DNA of 64,000 nt from Pseudopedobacter sp035496935 (GTDB lineage Bacteria; Bacteroidota; Bacteroidia; Sphingobacteriales; Sphingobacteriaceae). The DNA is taken from assembly GCA_035496935.1 (NCBI GenBank), contig DATJED010000023.1, forward strand, positions 186,001 through 250,000, in the 5' to 3' direction. Below are positions 42,718 through 51,514 of the stretch, one piece after another (position 1 is the stretch's first letter; each line of letters starts with the position of its first letter). Both the position numbers and the translations under genes were made by a program. The notes under the pieces were generated by a model. That model was not told where the DNA came from. It searched no databases and saw nothing but the letters and a program-made list of their open reading frames with translations.

Positions 42718-43485
42718 ATGGAAACAATGAGTAAATTAAAAAATAAAGTAGCGATAGTTACCGGTGCTTCTAAAGGAATAGGCGCATCTATCGCCAAACA
42801 CCTTGCTGCCGAAGGCGCAAAGGTAGTTGTGAATTATGCCTCAAGTAAAGAAAGTGCCAATAGCGTAGTAAAAGACATCACCAACAAAGGAGGAATTGCC
42901 ATTGCAATACAGGCCGATATATCGAAAGAAGCAGATGTGATTAGGCTGTTTAAAGAAACCGAGAAGGTCTTCGGTACATTAGATATTTTGGTAAATAATG
43001 CAGTCTTTCAGCAGTTTTTATCTATAGAACAAATATCTACAGAAACTTTTCATCAGCATTTCGATGTTAATGTTTTGGGCGCTATACTTACTATCCAGGC
43101 CTCTTTGAAGCTGTTTGGTGATAAGGGTGGCAATATCATCAATATTAGTTCGGGCGCAAGCAAAATGCCACTTCCTGCGGCTTCCTTATACTCTGCCACT
43201 AAGGCCGCATTAGATGCTGTAACGATTTCTTTGTCGAAAGAGTTAGGTGCAAAAAACGTTCGTATTAATTCTATTCTACCCGGAGCTACGGAAACCGAAG
43301 GTGCAACGAGCGCAGGTGTTACTACTGGTAGCGAGTATGAGAAAATGTTTATTGCTAATACGCCACTTGGTCGTAGAGGTCAGCCTGAGGATATTGCGAA
43401 AGTTGCCGTTTTTCTTGCTTCCGATGATGCATCCTGGATTACCGGAGAGCAAATTTCGGTTTCAGGTGGTATGTATGGCTTTTAA
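42718..43485 (+). CDS. SDR-family oxidoreductase
   Basis: 255 residues. Cofactor loop TGASKGIGA (15-23), catalytic S145, Y158, K162 (YSATK). The usual NNAG reads NNAV here (93-96), a change that may affect cofactor placement. ATG 42718 is used; M4 at 42727 is an equally good start. Last gene of the HxlR-linked group, about 110 bases after the GC-rich gene, with a terminator about 105 bases after its stop. Confidence 0.82.
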   Translation: METMSKLKNKVAIVTGASKGIGASIAKHLAAEGAKVVVNYASSKESANSVVKDITNKGGIAIAIQADISKEADVIRLFKETEKVFGTLDILVNNAVFQQFLSIEQISTETFHQHFDVNVLGAILTIQASLKLFGDKGGNIINISSGASKMPLPAASLYSATKAALDAVTISLSKELGAKNVRINSILPGATETEGATSAGVTTGSEYEKMFIANTPLGRRGQPEDIAKVAVFLASDDASWITGEQISVSGGMYGF

Positions 43486-43591
43486 ATTCTTAAACCAAAA
43501 AAACGGAAGTATATTAGTCGGAATTATTTGTTAAGGCTGGTTTCAGACAATTATTGATTTAGACGGTTGTTTCAATTATTAGTTTCTTTCA

Positions 43592-43626
43592 AATCTCTGC
43601 TTCTGTAAGAAGCAGAGATTTTTTGC
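43592..43626 (+). terminator. Redox operon terminator
   Basis: AATCTCTGCTTC and GAAGCAGAGATT form a perfect 12-bp stem with a 5-base loop, followed by T residues. Confidence 0.9.
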
Positions 43627-43809
43627 TTCAAGTAACTTATACCAAAAGAAAACGTAATATAGCAGTGAAGTTACAGGCGATCAACACATCTACAAATGAG
43701 TTTTAGACATAAGTCTTCTTTTTATTAAATGCTTAAAATAGTATGCGTGAAGCAGACGAAAAGACTGGTTGTAATAAATAAAAAGCAGTGGTTAAAAAGT
43801 GATTGAATC

Positions 43810-43843
43810 AAAAAAGCCTTCAAAATTTATAATTTTGAAGGCT
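43810..43843 (-). terminator. tRNA-Lys terminator
   Basis: On the minus strand a 13-bp stem (AGCCTTCAAAATT with AATTTTGAAGGCT) with a 3-base loop is followed by TTTTT, 11 bases after the tRNA. Confidence 0.88.
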
Positions 43844-43853
43844 TAACTTTTTG

Positions 43854-43926
43854 TGATCCCGCTGGGATTCGAACCCAGGACCACTACATTAAAAGTGTAA
43901 TGCTCTACCAGCTGAGCTACGGAATC
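43854..43926 (-). tRNA. tRNA-Lys (anticodon TTT)
   Basis: 73 nt on the minus strand. Acceptor GATTCCG pairs with CGGGATC, discriminator A. D-arm AGCTCAGCTGGTAGAGC, anticodon loop CTTTTAA with anticodon TTT, T-arm TGGGTTCGAATCCCA. CCA is not encoded. Confidence 0.96.
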
Positions 43927-43963
43927 GTACTTTATAAAACTATAACAGTTTTGTAAAGTTGTG

Positions 43964-43993
43964 CAAAGATAGATATTCTGCTTTAGTGTGCAA
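43964..43993 (-). promoter_or_regulatory. tRNA-Lys promoter
   Basis: On the minus strand TTG (43993-43991) and TATCTTTG (43971-43964) are 19 bases apart, a full consensus promoter about 38 bases upstream of the mature 5' end. Confidence 0.65.
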
Positions 43994-44144
43994 ACGAATT
44001 GTAGCTTTTTTTTGGTTGATAAAGCTAACCGACTTAATATCAATTAAAATGGTTTGTGTTGCGACTTTGTTTTTAACAGTTACACAAGAAAAATTAATCC
44101 TAGGGGTAAATTTTCCTTTTCCGATAACTATCTTCAAAACCGAA

Positions 44145-44696
44145 ATGGATATATTTGAGATTGAACAAAAGTTTCGGCATCGATTGGGCGTTAATGAGAT
44201 GTTAACGCTAGCTCATCTCACGCTAAATGGCCATATCGATTGTAAAGATATCATCGACTTGTGTGGTCATCAAAACCCGCAAATTGCGTTTAGGGCTTCT
44301 TGGACGCTAGAATCTATCGCTTACCTTAATCCCGAAACTTTTCTTTTTCACCTATCAGATTTTTTAAGTCTGTACCCAACGATAACTAATCATAGCGTAC
44401 AAAGATGTTTCACTAAAATTATGATGCAACTAACTGATGAAAAGTTTATGCGCAAAGCGAAGTTTAAAGCGTCGGTTTTTGATGAATGTTTAACGGTTAG
44501 TTTTGACTGGCTCTTAAATCCAGAAACGCCTGTTGCCGTACAATGTAACGCTTTGGATATTATTTTTCAGTTATCGCCACATCACGATTGGATTATAGAC
44601 GAATTAGCGGTTATTCTCGAGCAAAAACTGATTTCGAATTCTCCGGCGCTTTTATCCAGATCTAAAAAAATCCTAAAGCGTATCAATCTAAAATAA
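44145..44696 (+). CDS. HEAT-like helical protein of unknown function
   Basis: 183 residues from ATG 44145 (MDIFEIEQKF). Largely predicted alpha-helical with a HEAT-like rhythm (NPQIAFRASWTLESIAYLNP and TPVAVQCNALDIIFQLSP). The frame is open another 62 codons upstream, but that stretch reaches the tRNA-Lys promoter and has non-protein-like composition. No enzymatic motif seen. The Gre-like gene follows after 17 bases. Confidence 0.6.
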   Translation: MDIFEIEQKFRHRLGVNEMLTLAHLTLNGHIDCKDIIDLCGHQNPQIAFRASWTLESIAYLNPETFLFHLSDFLSLYPTITNHSVQRCFTKIMMQLTDEKFMRKAKFKASVFDECLTVSFDWLLNPETPVAVQCNALDIIFQLSPHHDWIIDELAVILEQKLISNSPALLSRSKKILKRINLK

Positions 44697-44713
44697 TTAT
44701 GCATTTTTAGCGA

Positions 44714-45181
44714 ATGAAGAGTTTGGATTTGCCCTTGTTGAAAGTGGCTTTTTTTGATGCATGTTTAAATGCTTTGGTTGCAAAAGGAATAGAAATGAAA
44801 ACAGAGGTTGAGCAGTTGAGAGTAGGCATAGCTAATGACTCAAAAAGTAGCATGGGCGACAAATACGAAACCAGTCGAGAGATGATGCAGCAAGAAATTA
44901 ACAGATTAGAGCAACAAATTGCGTTAAATGCGCAGCAGATTTTTACGCTCAAATCAATTAGTAAGGATAAAAAATATAGTCAGATAGAGAAAGGAAGTTT
45001 GGTTGAAACAGCTATTGGACTTTTTTTTATATCAGTGAGCTACGGCGAAATAAAAGCGAATGAACATTCCTGTTTTATGATTTCTGAGTTTGCACCTTTG
45101 GCTAAATTACTGTTAAAAAAGAAAGCGGGAGATATTGTTGAACTTAATAAAAAAATCGTTAAAATTATTAACATTTATTAG
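44714..45181 (+). CDS. GreA/GreB-like protein
   Basis: 155 residues. A coiled-coil part (about 55-85) precedes a C-terminal domain resembling the FKBP-like domain of Gre factors: FISVSYGEIKANEHSCFMIS and EFAPLAKLLLKKKAGDIVELN near 108-148. The N-terminal 45 residues do not match the standard Gre coiled-coil tip, so RNA-cleavage stimulation cannot be assumed. Related Bacteroidota proteins may carry misleading database names. Secondary-channel binding to RNA polymerase is a reasonable inference. Confidence 0.6.
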   Translation: MKSLDLPLLKVAFFDACLNALVAKGIEMKTEVEQLRVGIANDSKSSMGDKYETSREMMQQEINRLEQQIALNAQQIFTLKSISKDKKYSQIEKGSLVETAIGLFFISVSYGEIKANEHSCFMISEFAPLAKLLLKKKAGDIVELNKKIVKIINIY

Positions 45182-45192
45182 CCAACTGCTAA

Positions 45193-45444
45193 TCAAATTA
45201 CGTGTAATGCGCTATTTATGCGAAAACGTAAAGCCAAAGCTTTAGCAACAGCGTTCATAAGTGTAGAATTTACATCGCTTAAATCCTGATTTTCACTTAG
45301 CATCCAGCTGTTGTTCGTTTTTATAAAAACATAAGTTTTACCGCCCATAAAAACTTCCAACTGCGACTGCGTTGAAGGTTTCTCGGTAATTACCTGGAAA
45401 ATGACGTCTGTTTTTTCGTGATTAATTCGTAATAAAATTGGCAT
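45193..45444 (-). CDS. Hypothetical protein
   Basis: 83 residues from ATG 45444 (MPILLRINHE); the in-frame TTG four codons earlier is less likely. A small mixed alpha/beta protein with the strand-rich centre FMGGKTYVFIKTNNSWML. Not recognised. Convergent with the Gre-like gene, 11 bases apart. Confidence 0.5.
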   Translation of the reverse strand: MPILLRINHEKTDVIFQVITEKPSTQSQLEVFMGGKTYVFIKTNNSWMLSENQDLSDVNSTLMNAVAKALALRFRINSALHVI

Positions 45445-45530
45445 ATATAACAGCAAATATATCTACTGATAACGTATAGATTTTTGTTTTTTTATTAACA
45501 CTTGTTGGTTTTTGGCAGTTAAACGGAAGT

Positions 45531-45553
45531 AAAAAAAGGAGGCAAGCCTCCTT
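45531..45553 (-). terminator. Terminator of the HPF-like gene
   Basis: On the minus strand AAGGAGG and CCTCCTT form a stem with a 4-base loop, followed by a T-run, directly after the gene stop. Confidence 0.85.
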
Positions 45554-45560
45554 TCCAATA

Positions 45561-45875
45561 TTAATTTTTCACTTTATCTATCTGGTGCTCAATTGCCCTT
45601 TTAATTTTTTGTAAACACTCATGAATTGCTTTAGACAGTTCATCTGATTGTGAGCTTGCAAAAACCGGATCTAAGTTTTCTAATCGAGCTTCAATATTGC
45701 ATTTTTTGTCATCAGCGCCGGATTTTCCTCCGCCGTTCTCGTCACTCAAATGAACTTCAATTCTTGTTAATTGGCTATCAAAACGCTGCAGTTTTTCTTT
45801 AAAAAGATTTGTGATGTAGGTGTTAAGCTCTTCTCTACCCACTGTGTGATTGTCTGTATTTACTTGAATAATCAT
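45561..45875 (-). CDS. Ribosome hibernation-promoting factor-like protein (short HPF/YfiA)
   Basis: 104 residues from ATG 45875 (MIIQVNTDNH). It has the beta-alpha-beta-beta-beta-alpha pattern of HPF/RaiA: RIEVHLSDENGG and KKCNIEARLE in the strands, and a Lys-rich C-terminal helix ending HQIDKVKN. Short form, without the dimerisation tail of long HPF. It would bind idle 30S/70S ribosomes. A longer frame to 45965 has unlikely composition. Confidence 0.75.
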   Translation of the reverse strand: MIIQVNTDNHTVGREELNTYITNLFKEKLQRFDSQLTRIEVHLSDENGGGKSGADDKKCNIEARLENLDPVFASSQSDELSKAIHECLQKIKRAIEHQIDKVKN

Positions 45876-46049
45876 AATAATAAGTTTAAATAAGTTAAGG
45901 CAAATTGCGTACCTAAGTATAAGAAACTTATTTGAAATAGCTGTTATAATAAGCTTTTGTATCACTTGTTTTACGAATCGTAAACTGATCGTAGGTCAAG
46001 AAATTATATCAAGGCATTAAAGTTGTTTACGCTGTAAATAAATTATTAT

Positions 46050-47516
46050 ATGAAAATTAAACAGCTATTACTATTATTTGTTACTTCATCATTTATGATA
46101 GTGTCCTGTTCCAAGGGCAGACATGAGGATTTCGGACGAGATTTGGCAAAGGCCTTTAAGAGTAAAAAATACAAAGACTTTGATACTACAGCCTACAACG
46201 AAGTTTTTAAACAACAATATAAACAACTAAAACCCAAATTGCATGATCCAATTTGGATAAGTAAAATCTATAAAGAAGAAGATAAAGGATTAACCTTATT
46301 GGGCAATTTTTTAGTGAATGGCAAGCTTGATACTTTGCACCAATATTTGTTAAACGCGAGATTTCATGGCCTAAATCCTGATTATTTTCATGCAAACGTA
46401 ATTGGCGATTTGCTTACAGAAGTAAAAACCAGGAAATTTAAGTCTGTGGAAGAGAGCTATCCTGTGCTAGCGGAGTTGGAGCTTTATTGTGCCGATGGAT
46501 TGATAAACTACGCTGGTATTTTAAAATATGGAGCAGTAAACCCAAAGACAGTTTTAGCCAGATACTATGTCGATGTAAAACGTCCTCAGATAATTGAGGC
46601 GCAACAGGCGCTTGATCAAATGGATATCAGTAAATTTTTGGCAGATATACAACCTAAAAATGGATACTATCAACGTTTGATGAATTTGTTAATTAACGAT
46701 GGCAAGCCTGAAACCACAAAAAAATTAAGTACAGACGACAGAGAAAAAATATATCTATCAATGGAACGGTTGCGCTGGCCAGTTAAAGAGTACAAAGGCA
46801 AATATCTTTTGGTTAACATTCCTGAATTTACATTGAGACTAATTGATAATAATACCACCGATTTAATAATGAAAGTTTGTGTTGGTGAGGCAGGCGGACA
46901 TGAAACGCCTATTCTGAGTGGTATGATTGATAGGATGCAGGTAAACCCGGTTTGGAATATCCCTAAAAGTATTGTGAGTACCGAAATTTTGAGCAGTTTG
47001 AAAAGCGATCCGTATTATTTAGAATCAAAGAACATGGTTGCTTACAAAAATGGAGAGCTTGTAAATTCTCCGGATGTGGATTGGAACAACGTAAATATTT
47101 CGGAATATTCGTTCAAACAAAACCCTGGTGCTGACAATTCTTTGGGTCAGATAAAATTTATTTTTCAGAATCCTTACGCAATATATTTACATGATACGCC
47201 TGCACAAGCGATGTTTTCTAAAGATATGAGAGCGGTAAGTCATGGATGTGTAAGGGTAGAGGAACCTATGGAGTTAGCCGCAAATTTGCTTAATAACAAA
47301 TCAGAAACCGATAAAATAATAAAAGAAACGCAAGCTTCTGCCCGGGGCGAAAAGGTTGATGCCAGATGGGTAATGGTTAAAGATCCGTTGCCTGTGTTTA
47401 TATCATACTATACAGCTTGGACCAATGACGATGGAACGTTGGTAACCTCAAACGATATTTATGGTTATGATAAGCTTTTACTACCAAAGTTTAAACCGTA
47501 TATGGCAACATTGTAA
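46050..47516 (+). CDS. YcbB-type L,D-transpeptidase lipoprotein
   Basis: 488 residues. The lipoprotein signal ends MIVSC (C20). An N-terminal scaffold domain and a helical region precede the YkuD catalytic domain (about 250-440). The nucleophile is in SHGCVRVEEP, and IYLHDTPAQAMFSKD upstream is the conserved His region. It should form 3-3 peptidoglycan cross-links in the periplasm. Bacteroidota often carry several such lipoproteins. Single gene. Confidence 0.9.
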   Translation: MKIKQLLLLFVTSSFMIVSCSKGRHEDFGRDLAKAFKSKKYKDFDTTAYNEVFKQQYKQLKPKLHDPIWISKIYKEEDKGLTLLGNFLVNGKLDTLHQYLLNARFHGLNPDYFHANVIGDLLTEVKTRKFKSVEESYPVLAELELYCADGLINYAGILKYGAVNPKTVLARYYVDVKRPQIIEAQQALDQMDISKFLADIQPKNGYYQRLMNLLINDGKPETTKKLSTDDREKIYLSMERLRWPVKEYKGKYLLVNIPEFTLRLIDNNTTDLIMKVCVGEAGGHETPILSGMIDRMQVNPVWNIPKSIVSTEILSSLKSDPYYLESKNMVAYKNGELVNSPDVDWNNVNISEYSFKQNPGADNSLGQIKFIFQNPYAIYLHDTPAQAMFSKDMRAVSHGCVRVEEPMELAANLLNNKSETDKIIKETQASARGEKVDARWVMVKDPLPVFISYYTAWTNDDGTLVTSNDIYGYDKLLLPKFKPYMATL

Positions 47517-47534
47517 TTCTTGAATTGAGAATTT

Positions 47535-47792
47535 TTATGGATATTTTAGCTTAAAATAAAGGATGCTTCCTGCAAAAATTAAAGTAATACCGTTGGCTAT
47601 AACAACTGGTATATCTTGAATCAAAGCTCCGTAAATTAACCAAAGTGTAACACCAGAAACAAACAGAATATACATCGAGAGCGAGATGCTCTTGGTGTTT
47701 TTTGTTCTAATGATTTTTAGTGCCTGTGGAATGAAAGAGAAAGTGGTGCAACAAGCGGCAATTAAGCCGATTGCAGTAATGAAATATTCCAT
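47535..47792 (-). CDS. SemiSWEET-type sugar transporter
   Basis: 85 residues, three membrane helices with the PQ motif in FIPQALKIIRTKNTKSIS near 20-37. A SemiSWEET forms a homodimer that passes sugars across the inner membrane by facilitated diffusion. It lies 3 bases after the PorV/PorQ-family gene on the same strand. Confidence 0.88.
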   Translation of the reverse strand: MEYFITAIGLIAACCTTFSFIPQALKIIRTKNTKSISLSMYILFVSGVTLWLIYGALIQDIPVVIANGITLIFAGSILYFKLKYP

Positions 47793-47795
47793 AAG

Positions 47796-48872
47796 TTACT
47801 TTTTGTCGAAATCTAATCTTATAGAGAACACATTGCTGTATAAACCATCGCTTTGGTTGCCGATATTGGTAAGTGCGTAATCAATAGAAAAATTCTTGAT
47901 TTTAAGGCCTAAACCTAAATTAGGTTGGAATTGATATTGTTGCGATCCATCAAAATCTGTGGTTTTTTGGATATTGCCAACGCCTGTGCGCAAAAAAATA
48001 GTTTTTTTATAATTGGCTTCTAAGCCTATTGTAGGGTCAATACTTACCGGATCGGCAGAAACCAGAACGTTTCTTTTTCCATCTGTAGTCAGATTCAAAT
48101 CTACCTCGGCAAGCAATCCTATTTTTTCAGTGATATTTGTTTCGTAAGCAGTTCCTAAAATTAACCGAGGAAGCGTTGTTTCGGTTGAATTTTTCGGGAT
48201 ATCGTTTCCGGTAGCGGTATAAACGCTTGAAAATTTATCTGGATTATAGCTCCAAGCATTAAAAGTGGTGGTAATATCCCGCCCAACGGCCGCAAAAGTA
48301 AACTTGTTGAGTTTATATTGCGCAGCTACATCAATGCCAAACCCCCAAGATTTTCCGTATTCACCAACTTTGCGGTGAATGATTTTTACGTTTGCACCGT
48401 AATTTAGTCCGTTTTCTTCAGCTTTCTTTTGTCGGCGGGCGTAACTGAATAAAAAAGCATAATCAGCTGCAGAAAATGATTTTACACGATCGTAGTTGAT
48501 GTTTCCATCCGCATCAATCAGTTCAGATGTGTCTGGAATATCATCCACGCCAAAGCGAATTAAAGAAGCACCAACAACCGCTGTATTGTCTGCAACAAAG
48601 GTTGAAAAACCCGCATAATCGTATTTTGCAATGCCCGAAAAATATTCCGAATGCATTAAACTCGCTTGCGATTGGCTCTTCATGTTCATCAATCCAGCCG
48701 GATTCCAGTATCCAGAAGTTACGTCAGAAGAAGACGCCGCCACAGACCCCGCCATTCCAAAAGCTCTGGAACCTACACCAATCTGTAAAAACTCGTTAGA
48801 ATATTTTCTGGTTTGTGCGCTTAAAAATAAAGGTAAGCTCAGTAAAAAATACAAAAAAAGGTGCTTTATCAT
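47796..48872 (-). CDS. PorV/PorQ-family outer-membrane protein
   Basis: 358 residues. Signal peptide (1-19), then QIGVGSRAFGMAGSVAASSSDVTSGYWNPAGL, the signature opening of the FadL-like PorV/PorQ family (given here by its start near residue 31). The rest is beta-barrel with alternating aromatic strands. Members include PorV, the shuttle of type IX secretion, and many paralogues of unclear role. Shares one base (TAATG) with the upstream gene. Confidence 0.82.
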   Translation of the reverse strand: MIKHLFLYFLLSLPLFLSAQTRKYSNEFLQIGVGSRAFGMAGSVAASSSDVTSGYWNPAGLMNMKSQSQASLMHSEYFSGIAKYDYAGFSTFVADNTAVVGASLIRFGVDDIPDTSELIDADGNINYDRVKSFSAADYAFLFSYARRQKKAEENGLNYGANVKIIHRKVGEYGKSWGFGIDVAAQYKLNKFTFAAVGRDITTTFNAWSYNPDKFSSVYTATGNDIPKNSTETTLPRLILGTAYETNITEKIGLLAEVDLNLTTDGKRNVLVSADPVSIDPTIGLEANYKKTIFLRTGVGNIQKTTDFDGSQQYQFQPNLGLGLKIKNFSIDYALTNIGNQSDGLYSNVFSIRLDFDKK

Positions 48873-49543
48873 TAATTTATTTGTGCATCAATTTGGTCAA
48901 AGATAATTATAAAATCTTCACGCAATTCTTTTTTATAATCAACTAAACATTGCGTTATGGCAACTTCTTGCTCGGGGGTAAAAGGATTCGTCCATAAACG
49001 CATACAAATTCTTTTTAAAGCGTAGGCAATTTTGCTTTCATCGGCATAGTTATACAAATATTTTTCCGCGACAAAATTATTGAAAAACCGAAAGAATTTG
49101 TCTTGGTCTGTTATCAGGTTCAGTTGTAAAAAAAGTCTGATTTCCTCCTCCTCAATACTCGCTAATTTTATATAAAATTTTTCTATCGAAATTAATTTTT
49201 CCGAAATTAAAAGGCTATCCAACAACAATTCTAACCCAATGTGTCCTAAAAAAAACGGCTTTACAGGAGAACTACTAATAACCTCCCTGATGCTTAATTT
49301 AATCTGATGTTGATGATATTTGAAAAATTCTGAGTTGTGAAAAATCCTATCTACTTCTAAATGTCTTTTCCAACCTGTTATAATATTATTCTGGCGAGGT
49401 GAGCTTACTAAAATGCTGTGTTTTTCAGGGTGAACGTTCCAAGTCTTATCCGCGTTTTTCAATAAATCGGGCAATACCATTCCAAACACTTCGTAAGGGT
49501 TTTCTTTTGTTCTATCGAAATAGTAATGCGATAAAAAGTTCAT
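48872..49543 (-). CDS. Hypothetical protein, ACP phosphodiesterase-like N-terminus
   Basis: 223 residues from ATG 49543 (MNFLSHYYFDR). The opening, with NPYEVFGMVLPDLLKN shortly after, resembles the start of AcpH-type ACP phosphodiesterases (DUF479), but the match is short and no active site is proven. The body is helical. The frame runs on to 49690, but that would cross the tyrS promoter at 49646-49653. Overlaps the PorV/PorQ-family start by one base. Confidence 0.6.
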   Translation of the reverse strand: MNFLSHYYFDRTKENPYEVFGMVLPDLLKNADKTWNVHPEKHSILVSSPRQNNIITGWKRHLEVDRIFHNSEFFKYHQHQIKLSIREVISSSPVKPFFLGHIGLELLLDSLLISEKLISIEKFYIKLASIEEEEIRLFLQLNLITDQDKFFRFFNNFVAEKYLYNYADESKIAYALKRICMRLWTNPFTPEQEVAITQCLVDYKKELREDFIIIFDQIDAQIN

Positions 49544-49645
49544 AAAAATAAACTGATTATTTTTTATCTCGGTAAACCGATGATTAGTTAATGAGAGAAA
49601 TTTAGAATCGTAAAACAGTTTCCTGTTGCATTCGCTTGTAAATCC

Positions 49646-49653
49646 TATATTTG
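49646..49653 (+). promoter_or_regulatory. -7 element TATATTTG of tyrS
   Basis: Perfect TAnnTTTG, 39 bases before the tyrS ATG; the nearest TTG (49626-49628) is 17 bases upstream, slightly short. Confidence 0.4.
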
Positions 49654-49692
49654 CGCTTTTCCAAGATAGTAACAATTTTAAAATAAACATAA

Positions 49693-50976
49693 ATGAATTT
49701 TGTTGAAGAATTACGTTGGCGAGGTTTGCTACACGATATTACCCCCGGCACAGAAGAAGAACTTTTAAAAGGAATGACAGGTGGTTATATCGGTTTCGAC
49801 CCAACTGCCGATTCGTTACATGTGGGCAGTTTATTGCAGATTTTAACTTTGGTAAGATTTCAGAAAGCTGGTCACAAGCCCTTTGCGTTAGTTGGTGGCG
49901 CAACCGGTATGGTGGGCGATCCTTCTGGGAAATCGCAGGAAAGAAATTTGTTGTCTGAAGATACTTTGGCTTTCAATTTAAAAGGTATCCAAAGTCAATT
50001 GGAGCGTTTTTTAGATTTTGACTGTGGCGCAAACAGTGCCGAAATTGTAAATAACTTCGATTGGTTTAAAAATTACAGTTTTTTAGATTTTATTAGGGAT
50101 GCCGGTAAGCACATCACGGTAAATTATATGATGTCTAAAGATTCGGTTAAAAAACGTTTGGAAAGTGAGGTTGGAATGTCGTTTACTGAATTTTCTTATC
50201 AGCTTATCCAGGGGTACGATTTTTATTATTTATGGAAGCACAAAAACTGTGTTTTACAGATGGGCGGTTCGGACCAGTGGGGAAATATTGTTACCGGGAC
50301 AGAATTTATTAGGAGAAAAGATGGTGGGCAGGCTTTTGCACTAACATCGCCTTTAATTAAAAAAGCCGACGGAAGTAAATTTGGGAAAACAGAGGGAGGC
50401 AACGTATGGTTGGATGCAAACAGAACCAGTCCGTACCAGTTTTACCAGTTTTGGCTAAATTCTTCTGATGATGATGCGGCTAATTATATAAAGATATTTA
50501 CATTTTTTGAGAAGGAAGAGATTGATAATCTGATTGAAGAACATGCAAAAGCCCCACATTTAAGAGTTTTACAAAAGGCGTTAGCAAGAGATGTTACTGA
50601 AAGAGTACACGGTGCAGAAGCGTTGCAGACGGCTTTAAGTACCACAGATTTTCTTTTTGGCAATGGGTCGTTAGATTTTCTGAAAACTATGACTGAACAG
50701 CAGGTTTTAGAAGTTTTTGAAGGCATTGCACAGTTTGAAGTTTCGAAGGCCGAGTTTGAACAAGGTGTTGATATGCCCACGTTATTAGCGGATAGAACCA
50801 GTATTTTCTCTTCAAAAGGGGAGGCCAAAAAAATGATTTTAGGCGGAGGGGTGTCTATTAATAGAGAGAAATTGACAAGTGCAGAATTATTGTCGAATGC
50901 GCTGCAACCTATTAATAACCGATTTGTAATAGTGCAAAAAGGGAAGAAAAATTATTTTTTAATAAACTTAAAATAA
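49693..50976 (+). CDS. tyrS: Tyrosyl-tRNA synthetase
   Basis: 427 residues, TyrRS of the bacterial type. The HIGH-like motif HVGSLL (about 41-46) and KFGKTEGG (about 229-236, equivalent of KMSKS) flank GYDFYYLWKH and QMGGSDQWGN, which bind tyrosine and tRNA. A C-terminal S4-like domain (about 360-427) ends with RFVIVQKGKKNYFLI. Complete. Confidence 0.97.
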   Translation: MNFVEELRWRGLLHDITPGTEEELLKGMTGGYIGFDPTADSLHVGSLLQILTLVRFQKAGHKPFALVGGATGMVGDPSGKSQERNLLSEDTLAFNLKGIQSQLERFLDFDCGANSAEIVNNFDWFKNYSFLDFIRDAGKHITVNYMMSKDSVKKRLESEVGMSFTEFSYQLIQGYDFYYLWKHKNCVLQMGGSDQWGNIVTGTEFIRRKDGGQAFALTSPLIKKADGSKFGKTEGGNVWLDANRTSPYQFYQFWLNSSDDDAANYIKIFTFFEKEEIDNLIEEHAKAPHLRVLQKALARDVTERVHGAEALQTALSTTDFLFGNGSLDFLKTMTEQQVLEVFEGIAQFEVSKAEFEQGVDMPTLLADRTSIFSSKGEAKKMILGGGVSINREKLTSAELLSNALQPINNRFVIVQKGKKNYFLINLK

Positions 50977-51013
50977 GTTTTAATTTAGACAAAAATACAG
51001 TATATTTGGATGT

Positions 51014-51514
51014 ATGTCTGATGATAATAAAAATATTGTTGAAGAACCGATGGCTGTTTACGGTGCTAATGTTTATGACGTAGCGCAACAAATGGTTTTT
51101 TTGTTTGGCGGAGTAGGCGCTTTAAGCCTTAAGTCAAACGTAGTTTCTGATTTTGATTTATTGGAGTTAACCCGCAGAGGCATTCCAAAAAAGGCAATTC
51201 TGGGTTTAATTAAAAGGATATCATTAACCATTCAAGAGTTGGCAGGCGTTATGCACATCAATGAAAGAACATTCCAACGTTTTAACGATACGGATTTTGT
51301 AAAAGCAGAATACTCAGAAAAAGCAATTGAGCTGGCTAGGTTATATGCTCGTGGCGAGGAGGTTTTTGGTTCTTTGGATAAATTCAAAATCTGGATGAAA
51401 ACGCCTTCAATTGTATTTAAAAATAATGCACCATTCGCATTATTGGATTCTTCAATAGGCTTTGGGCTAGTTTTTAATGAGCTTGGCAGGATAGAACACG
51501 GTATATTTTCGTAG
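51014..51514 (+). CDS. Xre/MbcA/ParS-type antitoxin
   Basis: 166 residues. A central helix-turn-helix (GIPKKAILGLIKRISLTIQE, about 56-75) and a C-terminal DUF2384-like domain ending KTPSIVFKNNAPFALLDSS and GLVFNELGRIEHG, the part that in this family inserts into the toxin's active site. The next ORF begins at the base after its stop and encodes a RES-domain toxin. It should neutralise the toxin and repress the pair. Confidence 0.9.
   Translation: MSDDNKNIVEEPMAVYGANVYDVAQQMVFLFGGVGALSLKSNVVSDFDLLELTRRGIPKKAILGLIKRISLTIQELAGVMHINERTFQRFNDTDFVKAEYSEKAIELARLYARGEEVFGSLDKFKIWMKTPSIVFKNNAPFALLDSSIGFGLVFNELGRIEHGIFS

Larger units (their letters stand above)
43486..43853. other. Spacer with two terminators
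   Basis: No gene found. It contains the terminator of the redox operon (43592-43626), about 180 AT-rich bases without recognisable signals, and the terminator of the leftward tRNA-Lys (43810-43843). Confidence 0.5.

Noticed and set aside
43843..44043. 66-codon minus-strand frame over tRNA-Lys
   Set aside because: It reads through the tRNA and its promoter; its SVAQLVEH stretch is the usual translation of tRNA sequence.
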